The translations under genes were made by a program, and so were the position numbers. From Akkermansiaceae bacterium (GTDB lineage Bacteria > Verrucomicrobiota > Verrucomicrobiia > Verrucomicrobiales > Akkermansiaceae), in contig JALOTR010000160.1 in assembly GCA_025457805.1 (NCBI GenBank), positions 1 to 6,701 of the forward strand: DNA of 6,701 nucleotides. The letters are read 5' to 3'. The notes beneath the pieces were generated by a model. That model was not told where the DNA came from, made no database searches, and worked only from the letters and a program-made list of their open reading frames with translations. This document shows, piece after piece, positions 5,604-6,701 of this stretch. The stretch's first letter is position 1. Each line of letters begins with the position of its first letter.

Positions 5604-6380
5604 TCACTCAAACCACTCCTTGGGATCCAATCCATAAAACCCTTTCAGTTCGGCATAGAGTTCCGGGTATCTCTTGTGCAACTGCCGGGGCTTCTCGAAA
5701 AACGTTTCCGTGGCCACGGCGAAGAACTCCGCCGGCATCGTCGCGCCGTAGGGATCCAGCAAGGTCCGTTTCCCCGCCTCGAGACTCGCCAACAGCTCGG
5801 CGTAGTTCGCCGTGAAAACCAGCGCCCAGGACCGATAGGTCTCGCGGCTCGGCAGGGAGGGCGCGCCATCCGTCTGCCCGTCTTCGTGATCCAGTTGATG
5901 GGCGAATTCATGAAACGTCACATTCCGGGCGTCATGCACGTTCCGCGCCCCCTGCTCCACGGAATCCCACGCCAGCACCACCGTCCCGGTTTCCCAGGAC
6001 TCTCCCAGCCGCCGCACCACCTCTTCCGTCACCACTCCAACAGAGTCCTGCCGTATCTGCACCGAGCTGAAAGTCGTCGGATAGAGATAGACCACCTTCA
6101 GGTCCGGATAGGGAACGCCCTCCCGGTTCAGCACTAGCAGGCACGCCTGCGCCGCCACCGTCAGCACCATTCCCTCGTCCAGCTCCAGGCCGTTGCAGCC
6201 CTCGAAACGGATGGACCCGATGAACAGGCCGATCCGCTCGTGCAGCCGCGCTCTCAACTCCTCCGTCAGCCGCGAATACAGGGGAACATTCCTGACCAGC
6301 AGGGCTGTCCATTCCTCCTTGAACCCCGCCTCCATCCGCTCCGCATCCCCGAACAGGGACTTCAATGTCTGCCAGATCAT
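5604..6380 (-). CDS. mtfA: MtfA-like zinc-dependent peptidase (M90 family)
   Basis: With the ATG at 6380 the product has 258 residues, close to E. coli MtfA (265). The frame is open upstream to GTG 6497, but the extra residues (CVVIDHFNSTEKQG...) do not resemble the family, whereas MIWQTLKSLFG does. Family marks are AAQACLLVLN (about 76-85), VVLAWDSV (134-141), the zinc motif HEFAH (157-161) running on as QLDHEDGQTDGAP, LDPYG (208-212) and AEFFAVATETFFEKP (217-231), whose glutamate should be the third zinc ligand. All expected catalytic residues are present. No signal peptide is seen, so it is probably cytoplasmic. In E. coli, MtfA is a peptidase that also binds the repressor Mlc and so affects ptsG; nothing here shows an Mlc or PTS partner, so that role should not be carried over. 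No strong Shine-Dalgarno precedes 6380; ATGs at 6422, 6449 and 6494 are alternatives. Confidence 0.92.
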   Translation of the reverse strand: MIWQTLKSLFGDAERMEAGFKEEWTALLVRNVPLYSRLTEELRARLHERIGLFIGSIRFEGCNGLELDEGMVLTVAAQACLLVLNREGVPYPDLKVVYLYPTTFSSVQIRQDSVGVVTEEVVRRLGESWETGTVVLAWDSVEQGARNVHDARNVTFHEFAHQLDHEDGQTDGAPSLPSRETYRSWALVFTANYAELLASLEAGKRTLLDPYGATMPAEFFAVATETFFEKPRQLHKRYPELYAELKGFYGLDPKEWFE

Positions 6381-6493
6381 CGGGCGGAAAATAACAGTTC
6401 CCGGGCACTCCGCCAGCTCCATATTCCCGTGCGCTTGCCTCTGGCCCATTCCCTGTTTCTCTGTCGAATTGAAGTGGTCTATCACCACGCACA

Positions 6494-6700
6494 TCACCGG
6501 ACGAGTTCTAGGGCGGTCGGATGGATACCCAGAGAACTTTTCCTCACATTAAGGATGGTGCGAAAGGCACTCACGTCATCTTTGGACGTATGAACCAATC
6601 CACATTTTGCATCCGTCTGTCCGGCGGAGTGGAAGTCTGCGAGGATCTGAAGGGTTTGCGCGGCTTCTTCGGTTTTCGGCTCCGCAGTGGCAAACTGAGG
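6494..6700 (-). CDS. Hypothetical protein, C-terminal 68 residues only (partial)
   Basis: An open minus-strand frame enters from the right edge and ends at a TGA at 6494-6496. It reads PQFATAEPKTEEAAQTLQI ... LADFHSAGQTDAKCG ... SSLGIHPTALELVR. First codon positions are purine-rich (about 62 percent) and the composition looks protein-like, so I prefer it over the overlapping plus-strand frame from ATG 6590. I do not recognise the family, and no domain, membrane segment or signal is visible in this piece. Its TGA overlaps by one base an ATG (6492-6494) in the mtfA frame, and the mtfA start used here is 113 bases downstream. The two genes could share a transcript. Third-position GC is lower than in the left operon, so this could also be non-coding. 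Confidence 0.4.
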   Translation of the reverse strand, partial: PQFATAEPKTEEAAQTLQILADFHSAGQTDAKCGLVHTSKDDVSAFRTILNVRKSSLGIHPTALELVR

Positions 6701-6701
6701 C

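Noticed and set aside
5604..5606. Read-through or selenocysteine at the mtfA TGA
   Set aside because: The mtfA product ends at the usual family length before this TGA, and no SECIS-like hairpin was seen directly downstream.
5109..6137. Plus-strand open frame of 342 codons
   Set aside because: Most of it is antisense to mtfA, whose zinc motif HEFAH and family residues are unmistakable. The rest crosses repeat DNA.
6590..6701. Plus-strand frame from ATG 6590 open to the window edge
   Set aside because: It overlaps a minus-strand frame that is longer within the window and has better purine bias at first codon positions. It cannot be fully excluded because it runs off the edge.

Overview
The window looks like chromosomal DNA from a GC-rich member of the Verrucomicrobiota, probably Verrucomicrobiales (Luteolibacter/Haloferula-like). 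The clues are a DUF1800 gene followed directly by a Tat-exported DUF1501 gene, the calcium-loop plus Calx-beta architecture of the DUF1800 protein, and the repeat types in the intergenic DNA. This placement is an inference from family knowledge, not from a marker gene.

Left part (1-4556, + strand): a tightly packed three-gene operon. A large secreted-type DUF1800 protein, cut at its N-terminus by the window edge, ends 8 bp before a DUF1501 protein with a clear Tat signal. The DUF1501 stop overlaps (ATGA) the start of a 183-residue membrane-anchored protein. The C-terminal end of that protein resembles the last strand region of type II secretion pseudopilins (GspG). Spacing and overlap suggest co-expression and probably joint work at or outside the inner membrane. 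The biochemical role of such DUF1800/DUF1501 pairs is not established.

Middle part (4557-5363): about 800 bp without an intact gene, between two converging gene sets. It is a mosaic of repeats. It holds two copies of a BIME-like double-hairpin element (near 4575-4633 and 5271-5323), a decayed IS66-type left end with the first codons of its small orf, three 9-bp ACGAATCNN units, and a cluster of three hairpin types at 4844-5083. Several hairpins differ between copies by compensatory base changes, so the folded form appears to have been kept.

Right part (5364-6701, - strand): an MtfA-like zinc peptidase (M90 family), followed in the same frame by a small unrecognised ORF. Upstream is the C-terminal part of an unrecognised ORF that runs off the window and whose stop overlaps a possible alternative start of the mtfA frame. 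No tRNA, rRNA or CRISPR array was seen.
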